DNA of 64,000 nt from Cacajao melanocephalus (lineage: Eukaryota > Chordata > Mammalia > Primates > Pitheciidae), in NCBI GenBank assembly GCA_963573385.1, contig CAUYLG010038475.1, positions 21,756 to 85,755 of the forward strand, read 5' to 3'. A model generated the notes under the pieces. That model searched no databases, had not been told where the DNA came from, and saw only the letters and a list, made by a program, of their open reading frames with translations. Shown here piece after piece: positions 13,713-25,984 of this stretch; position 1 is the stretch's first letter; every line of letters starts with the position of its first letter. A program made the position numbers and the translations under genes.

Positions 13713-14040
13713 TCTCTGGCTTTGCTGCATTGTGCTTTGAAAAATATTAAGGTTGGTATTAAAATAACATGGATTAAAATACATAGCTGGCTAGATTAAT
13801 CTTCTAGATTAACTGCCAATTGACTAGAATCTTGACTAGAGACTGTTAAGGGTGAGGAGGATCTTGAAAATGATCTAGTAAAAGTACAATAAGCAAATGA
13901 AGACCCTAGATGTTTACTTATTTGATTAATATTTTATTGACAGCTAGAAAACAGGATGGCTATGAACAAATTTCTGACCTCAAATTCAGTGCTTTTCTTC
14001 CCTAATACAATAAGTTGCAAAGTATAACACATCTATACCT
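13713..14040. other. Unique stretch between Tigger1 and L1
   Basis: About 330 bp of AT-rich DNA with no recognised feature. A TTAAGGTTGGTATTAAAATAA word at 13748 only loosely resembles a MADE1 end and was not called. Confidence 0.4.
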
Positions 14041-15119
<1,079 letters not shown>

Positions 15120-15164
15120 GAAATAATTACCATTTCTCTTTTAAATCTTAAGCAAAATACCACC

Positions 15165-15345
15165 TTTTTAATAAAACCTTCCTGATCTCAACGTGGCATT
15201 ACCCAATTTTTTATAACTCCATTACTTTTTATCTTCTAAGATTACTAGCTGTAATATTTTTTTATTTACTCATTCACTCATGCTATTATTATTCATATTT
15301 TCTCACTACAGTGTATACTCGGTGAAGGCATCTTTATCTGCTGTG
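15165..15345 (+). mobile_element. L2 LINE fragment (degraded)
   Basis: CCTTCCTGATCTCAACGTGG, followed by a TTTTATCTTCTAAGATTACT block and CAGTGTATACTCGGTGAAGG, follows the order of the L2 3' region. Confidence 0.5.
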
Positions 15346-16389
15346 TGGGTGAGAGAAGTCTGGTATTTGCAAGGCTTAAGAAAGCTTTTAGCTTCCTGGA
15401 CTAAGCACATGGGACCACAGAAAGCCTCTCAAAAGATCCCACACTGAAATCCTGGAATGAAGTAGCCACGACCCAGCAGACTTGATGGGCCACAGTAACA
15501 TGACCACTGAGAGACATGCTTTTCAGCAGTAATGGTGGGATCAGATTATTTGCTGGCCAAATCTCCCATCTATTATTGTAGGTTTCTTAGAGACAGACAT
15601 CAAGATAAGATTAAATGTACAAAGATTTTAAGGAAAACACCTGTAAGAGAAAATATGGAGAATGCCTTCAGATTGTAATGCAAGTCTGATCCTAAAGGAA
15701 AAGAGCAGGAAAGAAGGCTGAATGAATGTGTCTCAGGCTACTGCGTAATCTAAGGAAAGTTCTGAAAAATTTTCAGGGAGTACTTCAACTAAAGTTGACC
15801 ATGAAAGGAATCCTGTGTCTTCCAGAAATAGACTTGCCATAATATCCCTTAGTCATGGTTCATATGGCTGGGAGCAGCCCCTGGAAAGTATGTGTAAATG
15901 GGGCAGCAGATTTCAGAGCAGGGCAGCAGGGTCCTTGGGTGATGCTCCCTTTAGCTTGTGGCCTGAGTGATGCATACTCATGGCTGCTATGACTGACATC
16001 CAATACCTTAGACCGACATGATATTTCGGCACCATGGTAGGTGGGCATATAAAAGAGCCTTTAAAAAGGCTTAAGATTAATTTTCTGTCAGCCCAACTGA
16101 ATGTTGGTTAAAGTAGAATATAAAGTGACTTATAAAACAAAGGTTATTTTCTTTCTTGCCCACCTGAGTTTGTGAACTGAGCTTTATACTTGCTACATGT
16201 AGGAGGATACAGCATTCAAAACAGAGTGAAAAGCAGATGGTCCAGAGATTTTTTTTAATAAAAGACAATTTGGAGGAATTCAAAGAAAAAAAACCTGGTT
16301 GTAGCATACAGAGTGAGGATGGGAATAATCACAGATACTGATGAAAGACTGTAAGATACCTTGTATTAAGCAGGTTTTTAGAGTAGTAG
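15346..16389. other. Unique stretch, nothing recognised
   Basis: About 1 kb without a supported feature. Open frames at 15860-16307 (minus) have no recognisable protein character. Confidence 0.5.
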
Positions 16390-16391
16390 TA

Positions 16392-16727
16392 CAGTTGTCG
16401 CTAGACATCCACAGGGGATTGGTTCTGGGACCCCCACAAATACCAAATCCACGGATGCTCAAGTCTCTGATATAAAATGATATAGTATTCACATATAACC
16501 TATTAATATCCTACTGTATACTTTAAATGATTTCTAGATTACTTATAATAAGTCACATAATGTGAATGCTATATAAATAGTTGCTTTATTATATTATTTA
16601 GGGAATAAACAAGAAATGGTCTGTGAATGTTCAATACAGATGTAGCCATCATAGGCCTAACTATATTTTTTATCCATGATTGGTTGACTCTATCAATGGG
16701 GAGTCCTTGGATATGGAGGCCTTACTA
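16392..16727. mobile_element. MER2 (TcMar-Tigger non-autonomous element)
   Basis: A 336-bp element matching MER2: left end CAGTTGTCGCTAGACATCCA, then GGGATTGGTTCTGGGACCCC, GATGCTCAAGTCTCTGATAT, TATACTTTAAATGATTTCTA and TTAGGGAATAAACAAGAAA. The right end GGATATGGAGGCCTTACTA is the inverted terminus. TA dinucleotides flank it at 16390-16391 and 16728-16729. The family is mobilised in trans by Tigger transposase and has no gene of its own. Confidence 0.92.
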
Positions 16728-16794
16728 TACATACAGAGGTAAGCAGTGTTAGGCCCTGCTATGTGCCTGAAGTCAGCAATGGGATAGTTATTAC

Positions 16795-16890
16795 CCTTTG
16801 CGAGCCTCAGTTCCTCTTCTGCAAAATAGGAAAAAAGATAGCACCTATGCCACAGGGGAGTTCTAAGCCTTAAGCAAGACAGTATGTTCA
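16795..16890 (+). mobile_element. MIR SINE relic
   Basis: CCTCAGTTCCTCTTCTGCAA AAT with GATAGCACCTATGCCACAG follows the MIR core in plus sense. Only a short part is convincing. Confidence 0.5.
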
Positions 16891-17015
16891 AACCACCAAT
16901 ATATATTTCTAAGAGCTAAGCCTATTGGATCTTATCACAGGTCTCATCTAATAAAGCCAGGAAAATACCCTATTTTATCATTAGTTCCCACCGTAAGAGT
17001 GAGAAGAATGAGTGA

Positions 17016-17336
<321 letters not shown>

Positions 17337-18414
17337 GAAAAGAAAATATTTTTATTGTCCTACAGGAACAAAGAAAGCACCAAGTGGAGATCACGCTTCT
17401 TGCTTTGTTGTTGTTGTTGTTTCCTTTTTCTTCTCCTTTGAGGGGAAACATTAAAAGGGTATATGCAGAGTAGGGAGGAGAGAGTAATAAGAGGATACCG
17501 TTAACACTATCAGTGGAAGAAAGTGTGAAGGTAAGTAGACCTCAGTCAGCACAGGCCTCCCTGAGTGAAGTGGTCAGGTGAGAGAGGATAGGCTCTGGTT
17601 TGTACTCCTGAATGTTCTTATATTACCTAGACACTGAGTTGAGAGTCACTGGGCCTGCTGAAGTGCCCTCTTAATGGTGAATCCCATAGGTTTAGGTAAA
17701 TGGCCAGATTCTCAGAGCCAGACAGATGTTGCAGAACCTGAAGTCTAGCAACACTCCAACATAAGCAAGAGCTAAGAGAAGTCCTAGTCAACTACGGTAA
17801 ACAGGTGGACTCTGATCAAACCATCAAGCCAGATTGCAAATTACACAAGCCATTGATCTCACCTGCAAAGATCAGCAACACGTTGGACAAGGATTATCAT
17901 CCCAGATATAAGAGGAAACAAGTGCTTCTGTGTCCAAAACTCTAATTCTTTCATAACAAGATTATGAAAATTACTCATTCCGTAACACCTTATACCCAAA
18001 ACAATCTAGGAAAGACGCCTAACTGGGGGCAGATGACTAAGAAATCAGAGATTGAATGTTTTCTCTTAGACATGCTGAGTACTACCTAAAGAGCCGGTTG
18101 AATATATCATATCTATTTTTTTCTGGCGGGTTAGAATATGTGAAGTTTTGTGAAGAAACCCAGTTCAGTTTAATATGACATATGCCAACTGTGCATCTCA
18201 GTTATAGTATGAACAAATCTGCTGTTTTGTAAAATTGTTATTTGTATTAGAAATGACAGTAGGGGCACCAAAGAAAGGCTTGTCATTAGTAGTGTAAGCT
18301 GCTGTGATGATAAGAGAAGTTTCACAGGGGTAGAATCCGCTAAACAGACTTGCCATGTCTCAAAACGTTACTGGGAACTCATTAGGTAGTCAATGGGTAG
18401 ATGAGAAAAATATA
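17337..18414. other. Unique stretch, nothing recognised
   Basis: About 1.1 kb without a supported gene or repeat, apart from a short GTT run at 17407-17420. Confidence 0.5.
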
Positions 18415-18422
18415 TTCTAGAC

Positions 18423-18918
18423 CAAGCTAGTCCAACCCACATTCCACATTTGGCCCAGGTCAGCTTTGAATGTGGCACAACACAAATTCATAAGTTTTCT
18501 TCAAACATCATGAGATTTTTTTGCGACTTTTTATTTATTTTATTTATTTAATTTTTTGAGACAAAGTTTCACTCTTGTTGCCCAGGTTGCAGCGGAATGG
18601 TACGATCTTGGCTCACTGCAACCCTCTGCCTCCCAGGTTCAAAGGATTCTCCTGCCTCAGCCTCCCAAGTAGCTGTGATTACAGGTGCCTACCACCACAC
18701 CTGGCTAATTTTTTTTTTTTTTTTGTATTTTTAGTAGACATGGGGTTTCACTACGTTGATCAGGCTGACCTTGAACTCCTGACCTCAGGTGGTCCACCCA
18801 CCTTTGTCTCCCAAAGTTGCTGGGATTACAGGCGTAAGCCACTGTGTATTTTATGTGTGTCCCAAGACAATTCTTCTTCCAATGTGGACCAGGGAAGTCA
18901 AAATATTGGACACCCCTG
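18423..18918 (-). mobile_element. MER30-type hAT transposon, split by an Alu
   Basis: Left part 18423-18530 (CAAGCTAGTCCAACCCACAT, GAATGTGGCACAACACAAAT, CATCATGAGATTTTTTTGCG) and right part 18847-18918 (TTTTATGTGTGTCCCAAGAC through to ATTGGACACCCCTG) make up a MER30-like non-autonomous hAT-Charlie element in reverse. A perfect 8-bp target duplication TTCTAGAC flanks it at 18415-18422 and 18919-18926, the hAT hallmark. About 30 bp of its middle appear to be missing at the Alu junction. Confidence 0.9.
18531..18846 (-). mobile_element. Alu SINE, reverse, inside MER30
   Basis: T-rich tail TTTTTATTTATTTTATTTAT, then the Alu body to GGATTACAGGCGTAAGCCAC. The extreme Alu head is missing by roughly ten bases. 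I see no clean target duplication, and host MER30 sequence is lost at the junction. A T16-type run lies in the linker (18711-18724). The 142-codon open frame at 18575-19003 is an Alu/MER30 translation. Confidence 0.95.
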
Positions 18919-19140
18919 TTCTAGACAGTGGCAACAGGAGGATAAAGCCAGGCAGCAGGTACTAGCAAGGAGTTCTGGGGAAAAGAAAGAAGTTCAGCAG
19001 TAGCTGGAGTATCATTGGTCAAGGGAAGGAAGGGCTAAAGATTAATAAACCAAGTGATGTGGGCAGAAGGCAGCCATTATAAGGTCGGTAAGAACTTGGA
19101 CAAAACAATCAGACATACATTCAGGGAAATCTCACTCTGG

Positions 19141-19440
19141 CAAAGAAGTAGAGAATTTATTGGAGGGATTTGGGATCTGGATAAGATAAATTGTTTAGTT
19201 AGAATAATCCAAGCAAATAATAATGAATAAAGCCTGAATTAAGGCAGCAGCAATCAAATGGAAAGGAGAGGATGAAGGATTAGATACGTTAGGTAAGTAG
19301 AAGAGTCTTTGTTAACCAAGTAGGCTGACATCGTTAATGAATAATTATGAGTAGGGTAGGGATTAAGAGGAATGCAACTCTGTTGGTTTCCAGAGCTCCT
19401 GTTTGGTGTGAGGGTAGAAACTGGTCATGAAGAAATAAGT
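19141..19440 (-). mobile_element. L2 LINE internal fragment (very degraded)
   Basis: Blocks such as GGCAGCAGCAATCAAATGGA, AAAGGAGAGGATGAAGGATT and GAGTAGGGTAGGG resemble the antisense L2 internal region. The match is weak. Confidence 0.4.
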
Positions 19441-19799
19441 TTGGGAAGCTACGGAATGGAGAAGATAGTGAGTTCAGTCAGGAGAGGCAGAATCAAGCTT
19501 CCTTTCTGTTCTTATTTTTTTTTTTAACCTAGTACAAGAACTCAATCTTTTGGAATCTCAATTACTGTGTCTTAGAAATGGAAATCCTATTATTTATCCA
19601 ACATGACAGCAGTATTCATGCCTGGAATCTCTACAAATTCTACATAATAGAAGGAAGAAGGAAGAAAAGGGGGGTGGGAAGGAGGAGGAGGAAACACCTG
19701 AAAAAGTCTTTTTTTAGAATTAAAAAAAAAAAGGCAAATGCTTTTAAGAGTATTCCATGTGCAAAACTCATTAAGTCAAAGTATACTGACAGATTCACA
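19441..19799. other. Unique stretch with purine-rich patch
   Basis: No gene recognised. A purine-rich patch (GAAGGAAGAAGG..GGAGGAGGAGG) lies at 19650-19690. Confidence 0.5.
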
Positions 19800-19945
19800 G
19801 ACTTTCAGAGCTGAAAGACACCTTAGAGATCATGTGATCCAAGTTAGCATTTTTATGGATAAGGCCACAGGAGTGCAGAGAGGTTAAGAAACTTGGCCAA
19901 GATCACACAAGGGAGTCCATCACAGGACTGTTGTCCCAGTGGGCT
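19800..19945 (-). mobile_element. MIR-like ancient SINE relic
   Basis: The CAGAGAGGTTAAGAAACTTG and GCCAAGATCACACAAGGGAG blocks are the antisense MIR-type core. The left part (CTTAGAGATCATGTGATCCA) may belong to a related old repeat. Confidence 0.6.
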
Positions 19946-20184
19946 CTACTGCTGCATCTACTGGCCACACTCAGCACTAACTTAAGATGAACACCGCCAC
20001 AGAGGAGAACTGAACACCGCACATTTATATGTGTTGCACTGCATTCAGGATTTCTAATTTTAGTATAAACATCTCAATATCATTTCGAATAATCTCTCAT
20101 AAAGGAAAGAAAAATTTAGGTATACATGTTATATGCTTCAATAAGGTCCACCATAAAGATGTTATTTGGGTTTATTGATATTCA

Positions 20185-20350
20185 CTATAATTCCATGACA
20201 ATGATTTATATTTTATAGATGAAGACACTAAGGCACAGAGAAGTGAAATGTCTTACTTGTGGTGACAGAAGTAATAACGTGTGGAGTCAAGACCCAAACA
20301 CTGGTAATCCAGCACCAGAGGCTGTATTTTTTACCACTATACTACACTCT
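20185..20350 (-). mobile_element. MIR SINE
   Basis: ATTTTATAGATGAAGACACT, AAGGCACAGAGAAGTGAAAT, GTCTTACTTG and a far-end GGCTGTATTTTTTACCACTA block follow the antisense MIR order. Confidence 0.8.
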
Positions 20351-20586
20351 CTCTTAATGACCAGTTTTGTTTCCTTCCAAATAACAGGGCTAATAAAACA
20401 TTGTAATAATATTGAAAATATTTTTAAATACGCTGCCACTTAAATCTAGACCTAAGAATTGTCATGATATCAGTGAACAATTTTGAAATGTATATATTTA
20501 TCAGACTGTATACCCCGTGTTAACTTTTTGATGATATACAAAGCAAACTACATAAGTCATATTTACATAAAATAAAGTTTTCCTTG

Positions 20587-20956
20587 TGATATGGTTTGGC
20601 TGTGTCCAAATCTCATCTTGAATTGTAGGGCCCATAATTCCATTGGCATGGGAGGGACCAGGTGGAGATAACTGAATCACAGGGATGGTTTCTCCAACAC
20701 TGCTGTTCTTGTGATAGTAAGTGAGTTCTTACAAGATCTGATGGTTTTCTAAGGGACTTCCCGCTTTGTTCGGCACTTACTTCTCTTCCTGCCGCCATAT
20801 GAAGAAGGACATGTTTGCTTCTTTTTCTGCCATGATTATAAGTTTCCTGAGGTCTCCCCAGCCATGCTGAACTGTGAGTCAATTAAATCTCTTTCCTTTA
20901 CAAGTTACCCAGTTTGGGGTATGTCTTTATTAGCAGCATGAGAACAGACTAATATA
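20587..20956 (+). mobile_element. MST-type (ERVL-MaLR) solitary LTR
   Basis: Begins TGATATGGTTTGGCTGTGTC and ends GAACAGACTAATATA, the ends of the THE1/MST LTR group. It contains the typical blocks CTCATCTTGAATTGTAG, ACAAGATCTGATGGTTTTCT, TGCCGCCATATGAAG and GTCTCCCCAGCCATGC. No internal MaLR sequence is attached, so it is a solo LTR. The 89-codon minus frame at 20613-20882 is an LTR translation. Confidence 0.95.
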
Positions 20957-21384
20957 CCCCACAATTTCTAAATAATAAAGAAGACTGCTTTTAAAAACTA
21001 ATTAACTTAGCTCAAGGAATTGCTAGTAGGTGGAAGCTTATGAAATCAGATCCATTCAAAACTGAATACATCATGAAGTATGCAATGCCAATAAAATATG
21101 TTGGTCAATATCAGTGTTTGTACGTTGATGACTCTCTGGACATCTAAGCAATAGCTGGTGGTCTTAAAGGACAAGTCAGACAGGTGAGCCACATGAGAAC
21201 TTCTCTGCCTCTTCCTCTCTCATGGCATTTATCCTCCCTTCGACCTTGGGATATCAGATCAGAGGTTTAAGCAGGTAGGGGGTTAAAGGGAGTACTTTAC
21301 AACCAACTTATAGTAATCAATAATTATTAAACAACAATGCTCTTTTTCTTGAATAGTGTTAAGTAATGAGGAACAATGGGTGGA
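20957..21384. other. Unique stretch, nothing recognised
   Basis: About 430 bp with no feature that I can support. Confidence 0.5.
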
Positions 21385-21600
21385 ATCTGAGCAGAAGAAT
21401 GGCATGACAGCACTAGGGATGAAGTGCAGTGAGACTAAAGGTCAGGACATCCTGTTGAAGAACAATGTGGGCTTCAAGGCCTTAACTCTGATAGGGGTGT
21501 GAGTGGGAAAGAGAGATCCTGAGTAGTCAGAAATGAGGAAAGGTGGTGACTAACTGGATATGGGAGTAGAAAAGAGGGCGAGTTAAAAATTCAGGGATTT
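21385..21600 (-). mobile_element. L2 LINE internal fragment (degraded)
   Basis: GAAGAATGGCATGACAGCAC, then GAAAGGTGGTGACTAACTGG, ATATGGGAGTAGAAAAGAGG and GAGTTAAAAATTCAGGG follow the antisense L2 internal order. Confidence 0.5.
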
Positions 21601-23834
21601 CTTCCACATAATCCTCCCATCTGTCACTCTAACTCTCAACATCAATTTTAAGAATACCTTTTATAAGTGTCCACCTCATATGCTACCTCCATCTGAACTG
21701 CTTCACAATGTTAAAAGAAATTATGCTTATTGCTTGAGTTACATGGCTGTTGACATGCTGCCCAAATGAACAAAAATATTTGGCTCACGTTACCATAAAA
21801 TAGAATGATGGTTCAAAAACATACCCTTTAAATTATCCTAGTGTTACAAAGACCAAAAAGAGTCACTTCATTTTTAACATATGAACAATATTAAAATGAC
21901 ATATGAAGAATATTAAAATACATGTGCAACAGTCACCATTTGGAAATGATAGCAAGCAAAGGGGTGTATGATGAACAATTCAAAAACATCAAGCTTTAAC
22001 TAAGAAAAAAACATAATATCAGTGTTCTCTTCTTTCACTGTAATCAGAATTATCTTATTCTCTACCATACTCTCTAAAAGAAATAAATAATACCACATAG
22101 CAGTTAGGGGCATAATAAAATAGACACTTTCAATTACTCTGGAGAAATGACTTTAAAGAGGGATTTTTTTAACAGGCTCTATTTGGCAAAAAATCTTAAC
22201 TGCAGTGATTTTTACTGGAAAGACTTCATGGGCTCCCACAGCTTAGGTGAGAGAATATGATCCCAAACCCCTAAGCCAAAATTCTTATAAATCTACACTC
22301 ATCAAATAAGATCACTCAGCTCCTGCTAAGCCATAACTTGTTTAAGGTTGAATATGACAAATATCTCCTCATCTCACATATATAGGCTCTATTACTAAGA
22401 AATTTGTAACAAGAAGTAAAATTGGAGGAGGGATGACCACAGGTTTCTTGGGTTTCCAAAGCATGTCATTTGCAAATTGTTTCTCATAAAAACCATCTTG
22501 AAATTAATACAGTAGCCCACATTATTCCTTTCATGAGAAAGACCATGAAGGAAGCAGCCCATGCCCATCACCACTCCAAGAATATTAATGCTTACAAACA
22601 AGGTAGCAATTGTCATGAGACTTTCTGCTTCTACTCATACTTGTCCTGATATCTGAAATGTTCTCTTGTTTGTTCTCTCTTGACCCTCGAAAATCAGCTC
22701 AGTTTCTGCCTTCTCCTTGAACCTACCCTTTTATAGCAATTCGTTATCAGTACTGGGATTAAGCTCCTGGAAGCTTACTTTTTTGTTTGTCCCTTTACCT
22801 TCTTTTGTCCCCTTCCTCCTCCTACTTCTTCACCTAGTGCCTCCTAGGAAGACATCTGTCTGTCTAAAATCCAAACGCTTTTACAATTAGGATCCTAATC
22901 TCTGTTTAGGAAACCTCCTGGCATTGTACGTTGTCCTGGGAAATAGTGTCTCCCACGAAAGAAGCCAAAGGGGTCATATCTTTATTGCCCTCTTCAGGAT
23001 AGACAGAGGCCAAACATGGGCAGAGTCCAGGTCAATCTGAGGCTCTCTGAGAGTCTTTTCAAACACTGAATAAGTGATATCATGCTTAATATTTGGAGCA
23101 CAGCATGGAGGCATGAGGACCGTAAGACATTTGCTGTAGTTACCCCCTGGTGTGCCTGTGGCTCCTGTCTATTTTCCAAGTCTTAACCTCCAGCTCTCCA
23201 CGGATTCACTGACCTGCATTATTCCTATTAATACCCATTTCACTTTTGTGAGTCAGCTTCTGTGGCTTAATGCTAAGATCCCTGACTGATACTTCCCCCA
23301 ATGTCAACTGTACCAAAATTCATCCTTCCAATTTATTCAAGAACCTTAGAAAACACAAAATTCTAATTCGCAGAACTACTTCAGTGACCAAAGGGCTGAA
23401 TCAGGTGTGGACTGAGTTCTACTGCTGACTCTTTCCTATACCTATATCCTTGACATGCCCTTAGCAGATAAATTCCTGCTTTCTATGACAAAATATTAGT
23501 TGTATTGTCCTTCCTTTAGATGTATTGTCCTGGTTTTGTGTTCCCTGCCTCACTTCTAGTAGTTATATCTGCTCAGCAACCATACTTTCAGATCCTGGCT
23601 TTAAGGAGGGTATAATCTGATCCTCCAATCATGATGTGCTATTATTCAGAATGACAATTACATAGTAGTAGGAGAGCCAGTGAAGTGTCCTAATAGATTC
23701 TTCCCAGCAGGATCAGTATGCTTTATTTAGGGGAGAGGGGATACCATCTCTGCAGCTAAAAAGAGTGCCTGTGCAGAGGTTAGTGGAATTGCTGCGCTCT
23801 TTAGCATAATCACAACTACCGAGTGTTGTTACTG
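21601..23834. other. Unique AT-rich stretch with a small tandem repeat
   Basis: About 2.2 kb with no recognised gene. A 22-bp tandem duplication lies at 21877-21920 (ACATATGAACAATATTAAAA-type unit, two copies). The rest shows nothing I can name. Confidence 0.5.
21877..21920. repeat. 22-bp tandem duplication, two copies
   Basis: Units 21877-21898 and 21899-21920 differ at two positions: C versus G in ATGAACAATA / ATGAAGAATA, and the last base. Confidence 0.9.
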
Positions 23835-24050
23835 AGTGGCAGGTCCTAACCTAAGCCCTTTGGGTACATAGTCTTATTTGTTCCTCAGAAAGTCTCTATT
23901 AAATTAGGATTATTGCTTATCATTTTTTGAAGGCCAGAGTCATTACATATTCACACAAGTTGATATCACTAGGGGGTGGCAGAGTCATGATGGGAACCCA
24001 TTACTTTTATCCCAAAGGCTGTGCTTTTACCCACTATAACTGTACCCTCT
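23835..24050 (-). mobile_element. MIR SINE (long, degraded)
   Basis: TACTGAGTGGCAGGTCCTAA, CATAGTCTTATTTGTTCCTC, AAATTAGGATTATTGCTTAT, GGGGTGGCAGAGTCATGATG and GGCTGTGCTTTTACCCACTA follow the antisense MIR order. Confidence 0.75.
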
Positions 24051-24219
24051 TCCCTGACACACACATCCATGAAAAAGTCACCAACTTTTATCCTGGAAAT
24101 TAAGCCCCGCATGATTTCCTTCTATCTGCCCTTCTAAGTTATCTCTCCCTTTGTCCCTATGCACTTCAGTCATATAGAATCTGAATTCCAGGCATATTAA
24201 ACTGTATGTATCTACAAAA

Positions 24220-24470
24220 GAGCAATACACTTACACGGCTATCCTTTCTTTAAATGTAGTTTCCTCTAAGTAAAATATTCCTACTCTTATAAACTCCATT
24301 TCCAGTTCTATTCATTCCATGTGACCCAGATTAAATGTTCCCTTCTCCATGAAGCCTGCCCCATTTCCCCATTTGGAAATAACTGGCCCCTTACTTTAAT
24401 TCTCATATCACTTTATTTACTCTCTACATAGCTAAATCTCTCCTCATTCCCAGCTAGATGTTAGTTCCCT
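24220..24470 (+). mobile_element. L2 LINE 3' fragment
   Basis: ACCCAGATTAAATGTTCCCT, TCTCCATGAAGCCTGCCCC and CAGCTAGATGTTAGTTCCCT are in the order of the L2 3' region in plus sense. Confidence 0.55.
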
Positions 24471-25574
24471 GGAGGTTACCACTGTGGTCTTGTCTTCTCC
24501 ACATGCCCTCTGTGCACCACACCCTTCCACGGTAGGTTTAACTGTTGGATTCACTTAAGTGAACTTCTGCCTGGTCATATTTCCAGCACATCTTGTGGGA
24601 AGAGAATGTGGCTGCCAGATACTGGCAATCAGAGGCCACCAAATCTGCACTTGCTCCTCATCTTTCAGTTGCAGGCTCCATGTACCCCATCTGGGAGACT
24701 CCCCGCTGGACCTGGTAATGTCATATGCTTACATTTTACAAATTCAAAGGAGAGTGCTGGCAGTTCTAATAAGCAAAACATCAAACAGCAACTGGAATCT
24801 ATAGCCAATACTGGTGTTAATCGGCACCTTTTAAATGGCATTCTTAATACTACAAATTGAAAAAAAAGCAATCATATATAGAGTTGATGGTACAAATGAA
24901 TTTTAAAAATATGTTTCAAGGATGCTTGTGATGAGATGCCAAACAACATAATGAGAAAAACAATTGCTAAGGAACTGCTTCTTCCCATGCTCCCTCCCAC
25001 CTTCACCTCACCCCCAGAGAGCCTGTAAGCACAGCTTGCGACATTGCATCAGCATATGTTCAATTTTCACACTAAGAAGAAGGGAAAGATAACTTTGCAA
25101 AGGAAAAGAGAAAAAAAAAATTATTCTTTCGAATGTGAAAATTCCAAATAAGTAGTAAATATTCTAGTATAACAGCAAAGTGTTATTTTTTCCTGTTTCA
25201 TATGGATACTACTTTAAGGTCACTAGGATTTTCTTAGACTTTCCCATTACAAGTGAGACAATCCCTTTGGAAAAGATACAACTATGAAAGACTTAAAGGT
25301 ATGCAGAGGATAAAAACTGTGTTAAAAAAAGGTTTGAATCGGTGTGTATGTGCCTCTGTGCAAAGTAAGCTACCAGCTTACAGGCTGTTTGCTCAAATAG
25401 GGAATCCAAGTTCTCCTTAGGACAAGTCGCATCATGACCAAGGTCAAATTCATAAAGTTAAGCTTTAATTCATAAAGCAAATTTTTAATTTAAAAATTTT
25501 ATTTGAATCATAAGCTTTTCTAGCTAATGTGATCATGATTATTATGTGATCTAATGCATTTTTAATTTTTTAAA
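24471..25574. other. Unique stretch, nothing recognised
   Basis: About 1.1 kb. Overlapping short frames at 24559-24871 on both strands show no recognisable protein features. Confidence 0.5.
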
Positions 25575-25594
25575 AGAAATGGAAGACCTACATC

Positions 25595-25770
25595 AAATGA
25601 AAAAAGGAAGAAAGAAATGGAGGGAGGGAGGGAAGAAGAAAAGAAGGAAAAGAAGGGAAAGGAAGGGAAGGGGAGGGGAGGGGAGTCGAAGGGAGGGGAA
25701 GGGAAGAGAGGGGAGAGGGGAGAAGAGAGGGGAAGGGAGAAGAGGGGAGGGGAGGGGAGAGGAGGGAAGG
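25595..25770. repeat. G-rich polypurine tract (GGGGA/GGAAA)
   Basis: Almost pure A/G on the plus strand for about 170 bp, interrupted once by TC at 25686-25687. It holds GGGG runs spaced by single A at about 25665-25684 and 25744-25760, which fit the four-run G-quadruplex pattern, and long mirror-like segments that could form triplex DNA. No Alu body is attached. The open frames here on both strands are low-complexity artefacts. Confidence 0.95.
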
Positions 25771-25984
25771 ATTTCATGAGGAATCTCATAGGGACCCAAA
25801 GCTCTATAACATGAGAATGCCTACCTCAATCAACAAACTGCTCCTGATGTGACTCTTGTCAGGAGACTTCTCGGAAGAAAAATATTACTAACAATACTGC
25901 TTTAGTTTTTCAAATGAAGAATGTGCCACATATATTTTTTTACAGTGGCTTCAAGTGATCTTCTCCTCCTGCTGCTTATATCTA

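Noticed and set aside
13748..13768. Possible MADE1 end (TTAAGGTTGG)
   Set aside because: Similarity stops after about ten bases and no inverted partner was found.
18575..19003. 142-codon plus frame
   Set aside because: It reads through antisense Alu and MER30 sequence; it is a known kind of artefact.
25562..25814. Overlapping frames of 65-75 codons in the purine tract
   Set aside because: Low-complexity Arg/Glu/Gly or Ser/Pro/Leu strings from the repeat itself.
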